DNA of 64,000 nt from contig NZ_CP022162.1 of NCBI RefSeq assembly GCF_003293595.1, positions 1,147,737 through 1,211,736 on the forward strand, in the 5' to 3' direction. Source of the stretch: Microbacterium sp. PM5. GTDB lineage: Bacteria; Actinomycetota; Actinomycetes; Actinomycetales; Microbacteriaceae. The position numbers were made by a program, and so were the translations under genes. The notes beneath the pieces were generated by a model, which worked only from the letters and a program-made list of their open reading frames with translations, was not told the DNA's origin and ran no database searches. This document shows positions 9,971 to 20,740 of the stretch, in pieces. How positions within the stretch are numbered: the first letter of the stretch is position 1; every line of letters begins with the position of its first letter.

Positions 9971-12900
9971 ATGGCTTCGAGCCCCCGTCGTGAAGAGACC
10001 CACGAACAGCCCCGGATGCGCCCCGCATCGGGATTTCCCGCCAAGCAGGGTATGTACAACCCGGCCTTCGAGAAGGACGCCTGTGGTCTGGCGATGGTGG
10101 CCACGCTCCGTGGCGAGCCGGGCCACGACATCGTCGAGCTCGCGCTGACGGCGCTGCGCAACCTCGAGCACCGCGGGGCCATCGGCTCCGACGCCGGTAC
10201 CGGTGATGGCGCCGGCATCCTGACGCAGATGCCCGACGCGTTCCTGCGCGCCGTGGTGGACTTCGAGCTGCCCCCGGTCGGGCAGTACGCCGCCGGCATG
10301 GCGTTCCTTCCGCTCGACGAGGCCACACGCGCCGAGACGAAGGCGGGTGTGGAGGCCGTCGCCGCCGCGGAAGGTCTCACGGTTCTCGGCTGGCGCGAGG
10401 TGCCGACCGAGCAGGAGCACCTCGGCAAGCTCGCCTTCGAGGCGCGACCCCACTTCGAGCAGCTGTTCGTGTCACGCCCCGCCGTCGGCGACGCTCCCGC
10501 CCTGAGCGGGATCGACCTCGACCGCCGCGTCTATCGGCTGCGCAAGCGCGCCCGCCGCGAGCACGACGCCTACTTCGTGTCGCTGAGCTCCCGCACCCTC
10601 GGGTACAAGGGCATGGTCACGACGCTCCAGCTCGAGCCGTTCTATCCCGATCTGCAGGACGAGCGCTTCCAGAGCGAGCTCGCCGTCGTGCACTCCCGCT
10701 ACTCGACCAACACGTTCCCGTCGTGGCCGCTCGCCCAGCCGCTGCGGATGCTCGCGCACAACGGCGAGATCAACACGGTCGGCGCCAACCGCAACTGGAT
10801 GCGCGCCCGCCAGTCCCAGCTCGAGTCCGAGCTGATCGGCGACATCCGCCCGCTGCTGCCGATCTGCACGGAAGGCGCAAGCGACTCGGCATCCTTCGAC
10901 GAGGTGCTCGAGCTGCTGACGCTGACGGGTCGCAGCCTGCCGCACGCGGTGATGATGATGGTGCCGGAAGCCTACGAGAAGCAGGCCGACATCGCGCCGG
11001 ACCTTCGCGCGTTCTACGAGTACCACTCGATGCAGATGGAGCCCTGGGACGGCCCCGCCGCCCTCATCTTCACCGACGGCACCCTCGTCGGCGCGACGCT
11101 GGACCGCAACGGTCTGCGCCCGGGTCGCTGGACGGAGACCACCGACGGACTCGTCGTCATCGGCAGCGAGACCGGTGTGCTGGACTTCGCACCGGAGCGC
11201 ATCAAGCGCCGGGGGCGTCTGCGCCCCGGACGCATGTTCGTGGTCGACACCGCCCAGCGTCGCATCATCGAGGACGACGAGGTCAAGGCTGAGCTGGCCG
11301 CACTGCAGCCGTGGCAGGAATGGCTGGATGCCGGTCGCGTGCGCCTGAAGGAGCTGCCCGAGCGCGAGCACATCGTGCACCCGATCGCCTCGATCACCCG
11401 CCGTCAGCGCACCTTCGGATACACCGAGGAGGAGGTGCGCATCCTTCTCACGCCCATGGGTCAGACCGGCGCCGAGCCGCTCGGCGCCATGGGATCGGAC
11501 ACGCCCATCGCGGTGCTCAGCGAGCGTCCGCGCCTGCTGTTCGACTACTTCGTGCAGCAGTTCGCGCAGGTGACCAACCCGCCGCTGGACTCGATCCGTG
11601 AAGAGGTCGTGACCTCGCTCGCCCTCGGGCTCGGCCCCGAGCGCAACCTCCTGGAGTGGGGCCCCGAGCACACGCGCACGATCACCCTCGACTTCCCGGT
11701 GATCGACAACGACGAACTGGCGAAGCTGCAGAACATCGACAAGGCACTGCCCGGGCGTCGCTCCGCGACCATCCGCGGCCTGTATCACCTGGAGCACGGC
11801 GAGGATGCCCTCGAGCGCCGCCTCGAGGAGATCTCCGCCGAGGTGGACGCCGCGATCGCCGACGGCGCCGAGTTCATCATCCTGAGCGACCGCGACTCCA
11901 ACAAGGACCTGGTGCCGATTCCGTCGCTGCTCATGCTCTCGGCCGTTCACCACCACCTCATCCGCCAGGAGAACCGGATGAAGGTGGGCCTGGTGGTCGA
12001 GGCCGGTGATGTGCGCGAGGTGCACCACGTGGCCACGCTCATCGGCTACGGCGCTTCGGCCGTCAACCCGTACCTGGCGATGGAAACCGTCGAGTACCTC
12101 GTTCGGGCCGGGTTCATCACGGGGATCACCCCCGAGAAGGCCGTCAAGAACCTCATCTACGCGCTGGGCAAGGGCGTGCTGAAGATCATGTCGAAGATGG
12201 GCATCTCCACGGTGTCGTCGTATGCCGGGTCGCAGGTCTTCGAGGCCGTGGGCCTGTCGGAGGAGTTCGTCCGCAAGTACTTCACGGGTACCGAGACGAA
12301 ACTCGGCGGCGTCGGGGTGCGCGAGATCGCGGTCGAGAACCAGGCCCGCCACGACTACGCGTATCCCGAGGACGGCGCCGCACGCGCACACGAGCGGCTG
12401 TGGACCGGCGGCGAGTATCAGTGGCGCCGCGACGGTGCACCGCACCTGTTCACGCCCGACACGGTCTTCCGCCTGCAGCACTCGACGCGCACGCGGCGCT
12501 ACGACATCTTCCGGGAGTACACGAAGCTCGTCGACGACCAGGCGGCAGAGCTCAAGACCCTCCGCGGCATGTTCCGCCTGAAGACCGGCGTGCGTCCGCC
12601 GGTACCGATCGACGAGGTGGAGCCCGTCTCCTCGATCGTCAAGCGTTTCTCCACGGGTGCGATGAGCTACGGCTCGATCTCGAAGGAAGCGCACGAGACC
12701 CTCGCCATCGCGATGAACTCGATCGGGGCGAAGTCGAACACGGGTGAGGGCGGCGAGGATGTCGAGCGCCTTCTCGACCCGCAGCGTCGCAGCGCCATCA
12801 AGCAGGTCGCCTCGGGGCGTTTCGGTGTGACGAGCATGTACCTCACGCACGCCGACGACATCCAGATCAAGCTCGCCCAGGGGGCGAAGCCGGGCGAAGG

Positions 12901-14564
12901 GGGCCAGCTGCCTCCCGGAAAGGTCTACCCGTGGATCGCGCGGACGCGCGGCGGCACCCCCGGCGTCGGCCTCATCTCGCCCCCGCCGCACCACGACATC
13001 TACTCGATCGAAGACCTCAAGCAGCTGATCTTCGACGTCAAGCGTGCGAACCCGAAGGCGCGCGTTCACGTCAAGCTCGTGAGCCAGTCGGGCATCGGGG
13101 CCGTCGCCGCGGGAACCGCGAAGGCTCTCGCCGACGTCATCCTCGTCTCGGGACACGACGGCGGCACGGGTGCGAGCCCGCTGAACTCGCTGAAGCACGC
13201 CGGCACGCCGTGGGAGCTGGGTCTGGCCGAGACGCAGCAGACGCTCATGCTCAACGACATGCGCGACCGTGTCGTCGTTCAGGCCGACGGTCAGCTCAAG
13301 ACCGGCCGCGACGTCGTCATCGCCGCGCTGCTGGGCGCCGAGGAGTTCGGCTTCGCCACCACCGCGCTCGTGGTCGAGGGCTGCATCATGATGCGCGTCT
13401 GCCACCTCGACACCTGCCCGGTCGGTGTGGCGACGCAAAACCCGGTGCTGCGCAGCCGCTTCACCGGCAAGCCGGAGTTCGTCGTCAACTTCATGGAGTT
13501 CCTCGCCCAGGAAGTGCGCGAGTACCTCGCCGAGCTGGGCTTCCGCTCGATCGAAGAGGCGGTCGGCCACTCCGAGATGCTCGACATGAACGGCGCGATC
13601 GACCACTGGAAGGCCAGCGGACTCGATCTGACGCCGATCCTGGAGGGCCCGGCGTTCGCCCAGGACGTGCCGCGTCGCCACCTGCGCAACCAGGAGCACG
13701 AGCTGGACCACCACTTCGATGTACCGCTGATCGAGCGCGCTCAGGACGTCATCGCCCACGGCGGGCACTTCTCCATCGACCTGCCGATCCGCAACACCGA
13801 ACGTGCCGTGGGCACGATGCTCGGCAACCGGGTCACCCTCGCTCACGGCGAGCACGGCCTGCCGGCGGGCACCATCGAGATCAATCTCACCGGCTCGGCC
13901 GGTCAGTCCTTCGGCGCCTTCCTGCCGTCGGGCATCACCCTGCGACTCGAGGGCGACTCGAACGACTACGTCGGCAAGGGACTGTCGGGAGGCGAGATCA
14001 TCGTCCGCCCGCCCCGCGGCGCGACCTTCGATGCGGCGCAGAACGTCATCGCGGGCAACGTGATCGGCTACGGCGCCACGCAGGGCACACTGTTCCTGCG
14101 CGGAGTGGTGGGGGAGCGCTTCCTCGTGCGCAACTCGGGGGCGACCGCCGTCGTCGAGGGTGTCGGCGACCACGCGCTCGAGTACATGACCGGCGGCCTG
14201 GCCGTCATCCTCGGACCGACCGGGCGCAACCTCGGAGCCGGCATGTCGGGCGGCACCGCGTACATCTACAAGCTCGACCGCGCTCTCGTGAACCGCGAGG
14301 CGCTCGCCAGCGGCGAACTCGAGCTGCTGGAGATGGGTTCGGGTGACGTCGAGATCCTGCGCGATCTCCTTCAACGGCACGTGACCGAGACCGACTCGGT
14401 GCTCGCAGCCGCTCTCTTGGACGATCTCGAGGCCGAGGCCGCGAACTTCGTCCGTGTCCTGCCGCGCGACTACGCCGCGGTACTGCAGACCCGCCAGGAG
14501 GCGGCCGCCGAGGGGCTCGACCCCGACAGCGACGTCGTCTGGACCCGCATCCTGGAGGTGACCG

Positions 14565-14572
<8 letters not shown>
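9971..14572 (+). CDS. gltB: glutamate synthase (NADPH), large subunit
   Basis: Transfers the glutamine amide to 2-oxoglutarate to give glutamate; the central nitrogen-assimilation enzyme with GltD. About 1,533 residues, normal size. Domains in order: class II glutamine amidotransferase whose nucleophile Cys (base 10082, in FEKDACG) becomes the N terminus after removal of a ~37-residue propeptide; central domain; FMN-binding synthase domain with [13 protein letters not shown] (near 12657) and ISGHDGG-like loop ([13 protein letters not shown]); a Cys cluster [15 protein letters not shown] (near 13381) for the 3Fe-4S centre; and the C-terminal GXGXG beta-helix ([19 protein letters not shown]). 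I prefer ATG 9971 because gagg lies nine bases before it; ATG 9956 or TTG 9950 are alternatives. It overlaps gltD by eight bases. Confidence 0.96.
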
Positions 14573-16034
<1,462 letters not shown>

Positions 16035-16079
16035 GCTGAAATCACCCCCGAACAACCCATAGAGACCGGAGAGTCTTCA

Positions 16080-17528
16080 GTGAGACGCGCGAAGATCGTC
16101 GCAACCCTGGGTCCGGCCACCGAATCGTATGAGATGATCCGCGCGATCATCGATGCGGGCGTGGACGTCACCCGAATGAACCTGAGCCACGGCTCCTACG
16201 CCGAGCACGAAGTCCGCTTCGCGAACGTGCGCAAGGCCGCTGACGACGCGGGCCGCGCCGTCGCCATTCTCGTCGACCTGCAGGGCCCAAAGATCCGCCT
16301 CGGCAAGTTCAGCGACGGACCCCACGATCTCGCTGTCGGCGACACGTTCCGCATCACCACGGAGGACGTCGTCGGCACGCGCGACCTCGTCGGCACCACC
16401 TTCAAGGGCCTCGCCGGCGACGTGAAGCCCGGTGACTTCCTCCTCATCGACGACGGCAAGGTGCGCGTCCAGGTGGAGAGCGTCGACGGCCCCGTCGTCA
16501 CGACCAAGGTCATCGTGGCGGGCACCGTCTCCAACAACAAGGGCATCAACCTTCCGGGCGTCGCCGTCAGCGTCCCGGCTCTCTCCGAGAAGGACGAGTC
16601 GGACCTGCGCTGGGGTCTCCAGGCCGGCGCCGACCTCATCGCGCTGTCGTTCGTGCGCGACGCCGCCGACATCACCCGCGTGCACGAGATCATGGCGGAG
16701 GAGGGACGCAAAGTCCCCGTCATCGCCAAGATCGAGAAGCCGCAGGCCGTCGACAACCTCGAGGAGATCATCGATGCCTTCGACGGCATCATGGTCGCGC
16801 GCGGCGACCTCGCAGTCGAGCTGCCGCTGGAAGCCGTGCCGGTCGTCCAGAAGCGCGCCGTCGAGATGTGCCGCCGCATGGCCAAGCCCGTCATCGTCGC
16901 GACGCAGATGCTCGAGTCGATGACCCACGCTCCGGTGCCCACGCGCGCCGAGGCCTCGGACGTCGCCAACGCCGTCCTCGACGGCGCGGACGCCGTCATG
17001 CTCTCCGGCGAGACGAGCGTCGGCGACTACCCGGTCGTCACCGTGCAGACGATGGCCCGCATCGTCGAGTCGACCGAGGAGCACGGCCTGGAGCGGATCC
17101 GCCCCTTCAGCGCCAAGCCGCGCACACAGGGCGGCATCCTGACCCTCGCCGCGAACGAGGTCGCCGAGTTCATCGAGGCGAAGTACATCGCCATCTTCAC
17201 GGAGTCCGGGGACACCGCCCGTCGCATGTCGCGGCTGCGCCCCGGCATCCCGATGATGGCCTTCGCCGTCGACCCGGCCATCCGTCGCCGCATGGCGCTC
17301 ACGTGGGGCGTGCAGTCGACCCTCGTGGAGCACGTTGCGCACACCGACATGATGTTCATGCAGGTCGATGAGTTCTTCCTCGGCCAGGGCCTCGCCCAGG
17401 AAGGGGACAAGGTCGTCGTGATCTCGGGTTCCCCTCCCGGAATCATCGGCTCGACCAACGACATCCGGGTGCACCGGATCGGCGACGCCGTTCACGGCAA
17501 GGCGCCGATCTACCAGTCGGAGAAGTAG
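16080..17528 (+). CDS. pyk: pyruvate kinase
   Basis: Last step of glycolysis: PEP plus ADP to pyruvate plus ATP. The 482-residue protein starts RRAKIVATLGPATES and shows RMNLSHGSYAEH, the metal/substrate region VIAKIEKPQAVDNLEEII (catalytic Lys), MVARGDLAVELP, and the signature VATQMLESM with DVANAVLDGADAVMLSGE. The C-terminal domain (from about residue 350) is the allosteric domain. Start GTG at 16080 follows cggagag. The gene ends at a strong terminator and is the last backbone gene before the tRNA-linked islet. Confidence 0.97.
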   Translation: MRRAKIVATLGPATESYEMIRAIIDAGVDVTRMNLSHGSYAEHEVRFANVRKAADDAGRAVAILVDLQGPKIRLGKFSDGPHDLAVGDTFRITTEDVVGTRDLVGTTFKGLAGDVKPGDFLLIDDGKVRVQVESVDGPVVTTKVIVAGTVSNNKGINLPGVAVSVPALSEKDESDLRWGLQAGADLIALSFVRDAADITRVHEIMAEEGRKVPVIAKIEKPQAVDNLEEIIDAFDGIMVARGDLAVELPLEAVPVVQKRAVEMCRRMAKPVIVATQMLESMTHAPVPTRAEASDVANAVLDGADAVMLSGETSVGDYPVVTVQTMARIVESTEEHGLERIRPFSAKPRTQGGILTLAANEVAEFIEAKYIAIFTESGDTARRMSRLRPGIPMMAFAVDPAIRRRMALTWGVQSTLVEHVAHTDMMFMQVDEFFLGQGLAQEGDKVVVISGSPPGIIGSTNDIRVHRIGDAVHGKAPIYQSEK

Positions 17529-17541
17529 GTCGCAGAGACGC

Positions 17542-17580
17542 CAGAGGGCGGATGCCGGGATTGCCGGCATCCGCCCTCTG
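17542..17580 (+). terminator. strong hairpin terminator after pyk
   Basis: A perfect 17-bp inverted repeat (arms 17542-17558 and 17564-17580) with a 5-base loop, starting 13 bases after the pyk stop. It has no T-run, as is common in high-GC actinobacteria. It ends just five bases before the left boundary of the islet, so the inserted genes should not be reached by pyk read-through. Confidence 0.85.
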
Positions 17581-17584
17581 CGTA

Positions 17585-17635
17585 TCGTGCCGGTGGTGGG
17601 AGTCGAACCCACACGTCCGAAGACAACCGAGTTTG
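17585..17635 (-). repeat. distal attachment-site copy (3' half of tRNA-Leu)
   Basis: The 51 bases are identical to 19454-19504. Read on the minus strand they contain the tRNA from the first anticodon base through the variable arm, T arm and acceptor strand, plus three bases beyond. The 5' half of a tRNA is missing: past 17635 the sequence no longer matches. It therefore cannot encode a functional tRNA and marks the far end of the insertion. Confidence 0.92.
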
Positions 17636-17690
17636 CGCTTGGCTCGGCGCGATAGCGTAGAGCGCAGATGCCACTGCTCAAGGAGTACGG

Positions 17691-18848
17691 ATGAGAATTG
17701 TTCACGTCGCAGTTGATAATTGGAGAAACTTCAAGAGCCTTGAGTTCGACCTCGGAGACAGGCTCTTTGTTGTGGGACCCAATGCATCGGGCAAGTCCAA
17801 TCTCCTCGATATCTTCAGGTTCCTCGCGGATGTCGCAGGGCCAGGAGGCCTTGCGACGGCTGTTGAACGACGTGACGGCATTTCCAAGATCCGAAGCCTG
17901 TTCGCGCGTAACAACGCGGGCGGGCGCTTGGTGATGGACGTCCGCTTGAAGGACGATGACGTTGACTGGCGCTATCGTCTTGCGATCCGGGGTGAGAAGG
18001 GCGGGTTGAACCGTCCAATCGTGTACGAAGAGCTGGTCGAGAGGGATGGCGAGGTCCTACTCAGCAGGCCGGATCAGTCCGACAATCGCGATGCTGAGCG
18101 ACTGACGCAAACACATCTCGAGCAAATAGCTCAGAATGAGAGCTTTCGGCCGCTCGCCGAGTTCTTCAGCAGGGCACAGTACTTCCATCTGGTTCCCCAG
18201 ATCATACGAAACCCGGGGCGCCTATCCGTCGAGTCGGCAGATCCCTACGGCGGAGACTTCATCACCCGAATCAACTCGTTCTCTGCGAAGACGCGCGACG
18301 CTTGGCTCCGACGTATGACCATAGCGCTAAGTGCCGCGGTACCGGAGTTCGAGTCGCTCTCTCTTGAGATCGACTCCGCGGGACGACCGCACCTCGTTGC
18401 TGGCTACAGAAACTGGAGGAAACGCCCAGCCCGTCAGAGTGAAGTGGACTTTTCCGACGGGACATTACGTCTCGTTGGGCTGTTATGGACGTTGGTTAGC
18501 ACCCCAGCCAATGCGGGGGTCCTGCTACTCGAGGAGCCTGAGCTTTCCTTGAATGCCGCCATAGTTCGTCTGATCCCCACAATGCTGGCTTCCGTCCAGC
18601 GCGATCGCGCCATGCAGGTCGTGATGTCGACGCATGCACCCGAGTTGCTCGACGATGAGGGCGTGCGCGCGAGCGAAGTTCTTGTACTTCGGGTGACCAA
18701 CGACGGGACGTTTGCTGAGCCGCTCAGCAGCATTGCGGGAGTTGAGGGTGAGCTGAGTGCTGGCCTTCCCAAGTCAGAGATTGTCTCAAGCCTCATCTCG
18801 CCGACTGATCTCGACGAACTTCTTAACATCGGGCGCACACGACGGTGA
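17691..18848 (+). CDS. ABC-type AAA ATPase (AAA_21/AAA_15, OLD/RecF-like), putative anti-phage protein
   Basis: A 385-residue soluble P-loop ATPase of the SMC/RecF-like ABC type. Walker A is GPNASGKSN (residues 29-37), the ABC signature is in FSDGTLRLVGLL (near 254), Walker B is LLLEEPELSLN (near 277-287, with catalytic Glu), and the H-loop is in STHAPELLDD (near 313). No coiled-coil hinge or C-terminal TOPRIM domain follows, unlike full-length OLD nucleases; the TOPRIM-like function seems to be supplied by the overlapping next gene. A clear aaggag sits five bases before ATG 17691. Its sequence is visibly lower in GC than the backbone. Comparable ATPase plus TOPRIM pairs (such as PARIS AriA/AriB) are anti-phage systems; the assignment here is inference from architecture and location. 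Confidence 0.85.
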   Translation: MRIVHVAVDNWRNFKSLEFDLGDRLFVVGPNASGKSNLLDIFRFLADVAGPGGLATAVERRDGISKIRSLFARNNAGGRLVMDVRLKDDDVDWRYRLAIRGEKGGLNRPIVYEELVERDGEVLLSRPDQSDNRDAERLTQTHLEQIAQNESFRPLAEFFSRAQYFHLVPQIIRNPGRLSVESADPYGGDFITRINSFSAKTRDAWLRRMTIALSAAVPEFESLSLEIDSAGRPHLVAGYRNWRKRPARQSEVDFSDGTLRLVGLLWTLVSTPANAGVLLLEEPELSLNAAIVRLIPTMLASVQRDRAMQVVMSTHAPELLDDEGVRASEVLVLRVTNDGTFAEPLSSIAGVEGELSAGLPKSEIVSSLISPTDLDELLNIGRTRR

Positions 18849-19438
18849 TCGTCAACATCGTTGTAGAAGGACGCTCCGATGAGGGGGCGGCTGGACGTTT
18901 GATCGAACACGCCGGTCACACCGTCGGCCGAATCATCGACAAACGCGGGAAGACGAACCTCGATCCAGACATCGCGAAATACAACATCGCCGCGCATCAC
19001 GGCGCATGGGCAGTGTTCCGTGACACAGACAGCGCGTGCCCGGTTGAGCTAAGACAACGGCTGACAGCTGGTATCGAGACCTACGCCCCCAATTTCCGTC
19101 TGCGGCTCGCGCACTCGATGACTGAAGCTTGGCTGCTCGCGGACGTGAGTTCGTTCTCCAGCTTCTTCCATGTCTCTGCGGCAAGGATCACCCGCGACCC
19201 GGATGACCTTCCGCACGCGAAGCGGGAAGTACTGCGCTTATGCGCGAACTCGCGTTCGCGCGAAATCAGGCGATCAATGGTTGCCGAGGACGGTGACACC
19301 GGTCCCCTCTACGTCAACATGATCAATGAGTTCGCTCGAAGTCACTGGAACATCGATGAGGCGTCACAGCTGAGTCCAAGCCTCCGACGTGCATTGGCTT
19401 CACTCAGGACGATAGGACAGGCGCTCCCTACGAGCTGA
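18845..19438 (+). CDS. DUF4276-like / TOPRIM-fold protein, putative effector of the ATPase
   Basis: A 197-residue protein starting at a GTG that overlaps the ATPase stop by four bases. The N terminus IVNIVVEGRSDEGAAGRLI gives the TOPRIM-type conserved Glu (residue 8) followed by Gly; VFRDTDSACP (near 57-66) supplies an acidic DxD motif; and LRLAHSMTEAWLLAD (near 86-100) matches the characteristic DUF4276 EAWLLAD segment. These are the residues expected for a metal-dependent nuclease, but nuclease activity has not been shown for this protein. Genetic coupling to an ABC-type ATPase suggests a sensor/effector pair. Similar architecture occurs with DUF4435 (AriB) and RloB-like partners; I prefer DUF4276 from the EAWLLAD motif. 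Confidence 0.75.
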   Translation: MIVNIVVEGRSDEGAAGRLIEHAGHTVGRIIDKRGKTNLDPDIAKYNIAAHHGAWAVFRDTDSACPVELRQRLTAGIETYAPNFRLRLAHSMTEAWLLADVSSFSSFFHVSAARITRDPDDLPHAKREVLRLCANSRSREIRRSMVAEDGDTGPLYVNMINEFARSHWNIDEASQLSPSLRRALASLRTIGQALPTS

Positions 19439-19453
19439 TCGGAACCACTTCAT

Positions 19454-19504
19454 TCGTGCCGGTGGTGGGAGTCGAACCCACACGTCCGAAGACAACCGAG
19501 TTTG
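19454..19504 (-). repeat. proximal attachment-site copy inside tRNA-Leu
   Basis: Identical to 17585-17635. It covers tRNA nucleotides 34 (first anticodon base) to the discriminator base and three bases of 3' flank. Identity stops exactly at the anticodon loop, consistent with crossover at an anticodon-loop att core, so that integration regenerated a complete tRNA. Confidence 0.92.
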
Positions 19505-19537
19505 AGTCGGTCGCGTCTGCCATTCCGCCACACCGGC
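19457..19537 (-). tRNA. tRNA-Leu (anticodon CAA)
   Basis: Minus-strand 81-nt tRNA without encoded CCA. The acceptor stem is GCCGGTG with CACCGGC, discriminator A. The anticodon stem ACCGA/TCGGT encloses CTCAAAC, giving anticodon CAA, which reads UUG. A long variable arm (TGTCTTCGGACG) and the T arm GTGGG-TTCGACT-CCCAC confirm a class II Leu tRNA. Its 3' half doubles as the attachment site of the islet, and it remains intact. Confidence 0.95.
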
Positions 19538-19593
19538 GCACGCGGACGTTCATCAGCGCACGTCCGGGATTGACCATACCGTAGGATTCAAAG

Positions 19594-20214
19594 GTGACTG
19601 AGCAGGAACCGAGCACGACTCCCACGGCATCCTCCCCGCGACGCGTCGTCGTCGCCGAGGACGAATCGCTGATCCGCCTCGACATCGTCGAGATTCTCCG
19701 CGACAACGGCTTCGACGTCGTGGGGGAGGCCGGTGACGGGGAGACCGCCGTGCAGCTGGCGACCGAGCTGCGCCCGGACCTCGTCATCATGGACGTGAAG
19801 ATGCCCGTCCTCGACGGCATCAGCGCCGCCGAGAAGCTCAGCAAGAACCACATCGCCCCCGTCGTGCTGCTGACCGCGTTCAGCCAGAAGGAGCTCGTCG
19901 AGCGGGCCAGCGAGGCCGGCGCCCTGGCCTACGTGGTCAAGCCCTTCACCCCCAACGACCTGCTCCCGGCGATCGAGATCGCCCTCGCGCGGTACGAGCA
20001 GATCATCACCCTCGAGGCCGAGGTCGCCGACATGGTCGAGCGCTTCGAGACCCGTAAGCTCGTCGACCGCGCCAAGGGCCTGCTCAACGAGAAGATGGGC
20101 CTGAGCGAGCCCGAGGCGTTCCGCTGGATCCAGAAGGCCTCGATGGACCGCCGCCTGACGATGCAGGACGTCGCCAAGGCGATCATCGAGCAGCTCTCGC
20201 CAAAGAAGGGCTGA
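19594..20214 (+). CDS. pdtaR: ANTAR-domain response regulator (PdtaR family)
   Basis: A 206-residue two-domain protein. The receiver domain (about 18-130) has the acidic pair in VVVAEDESLI, the phospho-acceptor Asp in VIMDVKMP, Thr in LLTAFS and Lys in VVKPF. The C-terminal ANTAR RNA-binding domain (about 145-198) reads FETRKLVDRAKGLLNEKMG and later DVAKAI. ANTAR proteins bind paired hexaloop hairpins in mRNA and prevent termination. The mycobacterial homologue works with the kinase PdtaS, which is not in this window. The first ~17 residues are a disordered Thr/Ser/Pro tail. The GTG at 19594 lies 56 bases from the divergent tRNA-Leu. The pyk-pdtaR-polA neighbourhood is conserved in actinobacteria. 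Confidence 0.94.
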   Translation: MTEQEPSTTPTASSPRRVVVAEDESLIRLDIVEILRDNGFDVVGEAGDGETAVQLATELRPDLVIMDVKMPVLDGISAAEKLSKNHIAPVVLLTAFSQKELVERASEAGALAYVVKPFTPNDLLPAIEIALARYEQIITLEAEVADMVERFETRKLVDRAKGLLNEKMGLSEPEAFRWIQKASMDRRLTMQDVAKAIIEQLSPKKG

Positions 20215-20215
20215 C

Positions 20216-20233
20216 CCGCGCCTCGAGGCGCGG
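20216..20233. terminator. palindromic hairpin between convergent genes
   Basis: The 18-bp perfect palindrome ccgcgcctcgaggcgcgg starts immediately after the pdtaR stop (20214) and lies before the stop of the convergent thioesterase (20244). It is a plausible bidirectional terminator without a T-run. Confidence 0.55.
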
Positions 20234-20243
20234 ACGCGCCGGC

Positions 20244-20675
20244 TCAGGACGGCGTGCGCTCCCTGATCATGTTCGTGATGCGGATCGTCGAGCAGCGCCG
20301 CCCCTGATCGTCGGTCACGACGATCTCGTGGACCGTGAGGCTGCGGCCGAGATGCACAGGGGTGCAGACCCCGGTGACGACGCCGCTCGTGGCCGATCGC
20401 GTGTGGGTCGCGTTGATGTCGACGCCGACGGCGAGTCGACCGGGGCCGGCGTGGAGATTGGCCGCCATGGAGCCGAGAGACTCCCCGAGAACGACGTACG
20501 CGCCGCCGTGCAGCAGTCCGACAGGTTGGGTGTTGCCCTCGACCGGCATCGTCGCGACGGAGCGCTGGATGCTGAACTCCGTGAACTCGATGCCCATCTT
20601 CTCGGCGAGGGCTCCCATTCCGCGCTGACGCGCCCAATCCATGCCGTCGTCGACAGGGGAGTTCTCAGCGGTCAT
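20244..20675 (-). CDS. PaaI-type hotdog-fold thioesterase
   Basis: A 143-residue single hotdog-domain protein of the PaaI/YbgC-like acyl-CoA thioesterase group. The family core QPVGLLHGGAYVVLGESLGS provides the HGG loop and the acidic residue on the hotdog helix; GVDINATHTRSA and TVHEIVVTDDQGR complete the fold. It probably hydrolyses an aryl- or acyl-CoA, with substrate unknown. ATG 20675 is preferred to the longer frame because the sequence before it has no family similarity and overlaps the polA promoter region. It is convergent with pdtaR and divergent from polA, 65 bases away. Confidence 0.85.
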   Translation of the reverse strand: MTAENSPVDDGMDWARQRGMGALAEKMGIEFTEFSIQRSVATMPVEGNTQPVGLLHGGAYVVLGESLGSMAANLHAGPGRLAVGVDINATHTRSATSGVVTGVCTPVHLGRSLTVHEIVVTDDQGRRCSTIRITNMIRERTPS

Positions 20676-20740
20676 CGTCCACCTTCGGAAGTGATCGGGT
20701 CGGGAGTTCCAGTGTCCGTCCCCGCGTCTAGAGTTGCAGG

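Larger units (their letters stand above)
17585..19504. mobile_element. tRNA-Leu-integrated islet carrying an AAA ATPase / DUF4276 pair
   Basis: A segment bounded by a perfect 51-bp direct repeat (17585-17635 and 19454-19504), whose right copy is the 3' half of an intact tRNA-Leu(CAA) gene and whose left copy is a decapitated tRNA fragment. One repeat plus the insert equals 1,869 bp. This is the standard footprint of site-specific integration at a tRNA 3' end. The insert holds only two genes, overlapping by four bases, and no integrase or excisionase. The first 120 bases inside its first gene are 49% GC by direct count, against 62% for the first 120 bases of adjacent pyk. It may be a non-autonomous or decayed genomic islet. 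Confidence 0.85.

Noticed and set aside
17588..17635. A second tRNA-Leu gene left of the islet
   Set aside because: It contains only the 3' half from the anticodon; the D arm and 5' acceptor strand are absent, so it cannot fold to a tRNA.
17636..17690. A defined promoter for the islet ATPase gene
   Set aside because: TTGCGC/TTGGCT and TAGAGC-like hexamers occur but at improper spacing (13-19); I see no convincing -35/-10 pair, so none is claimed.
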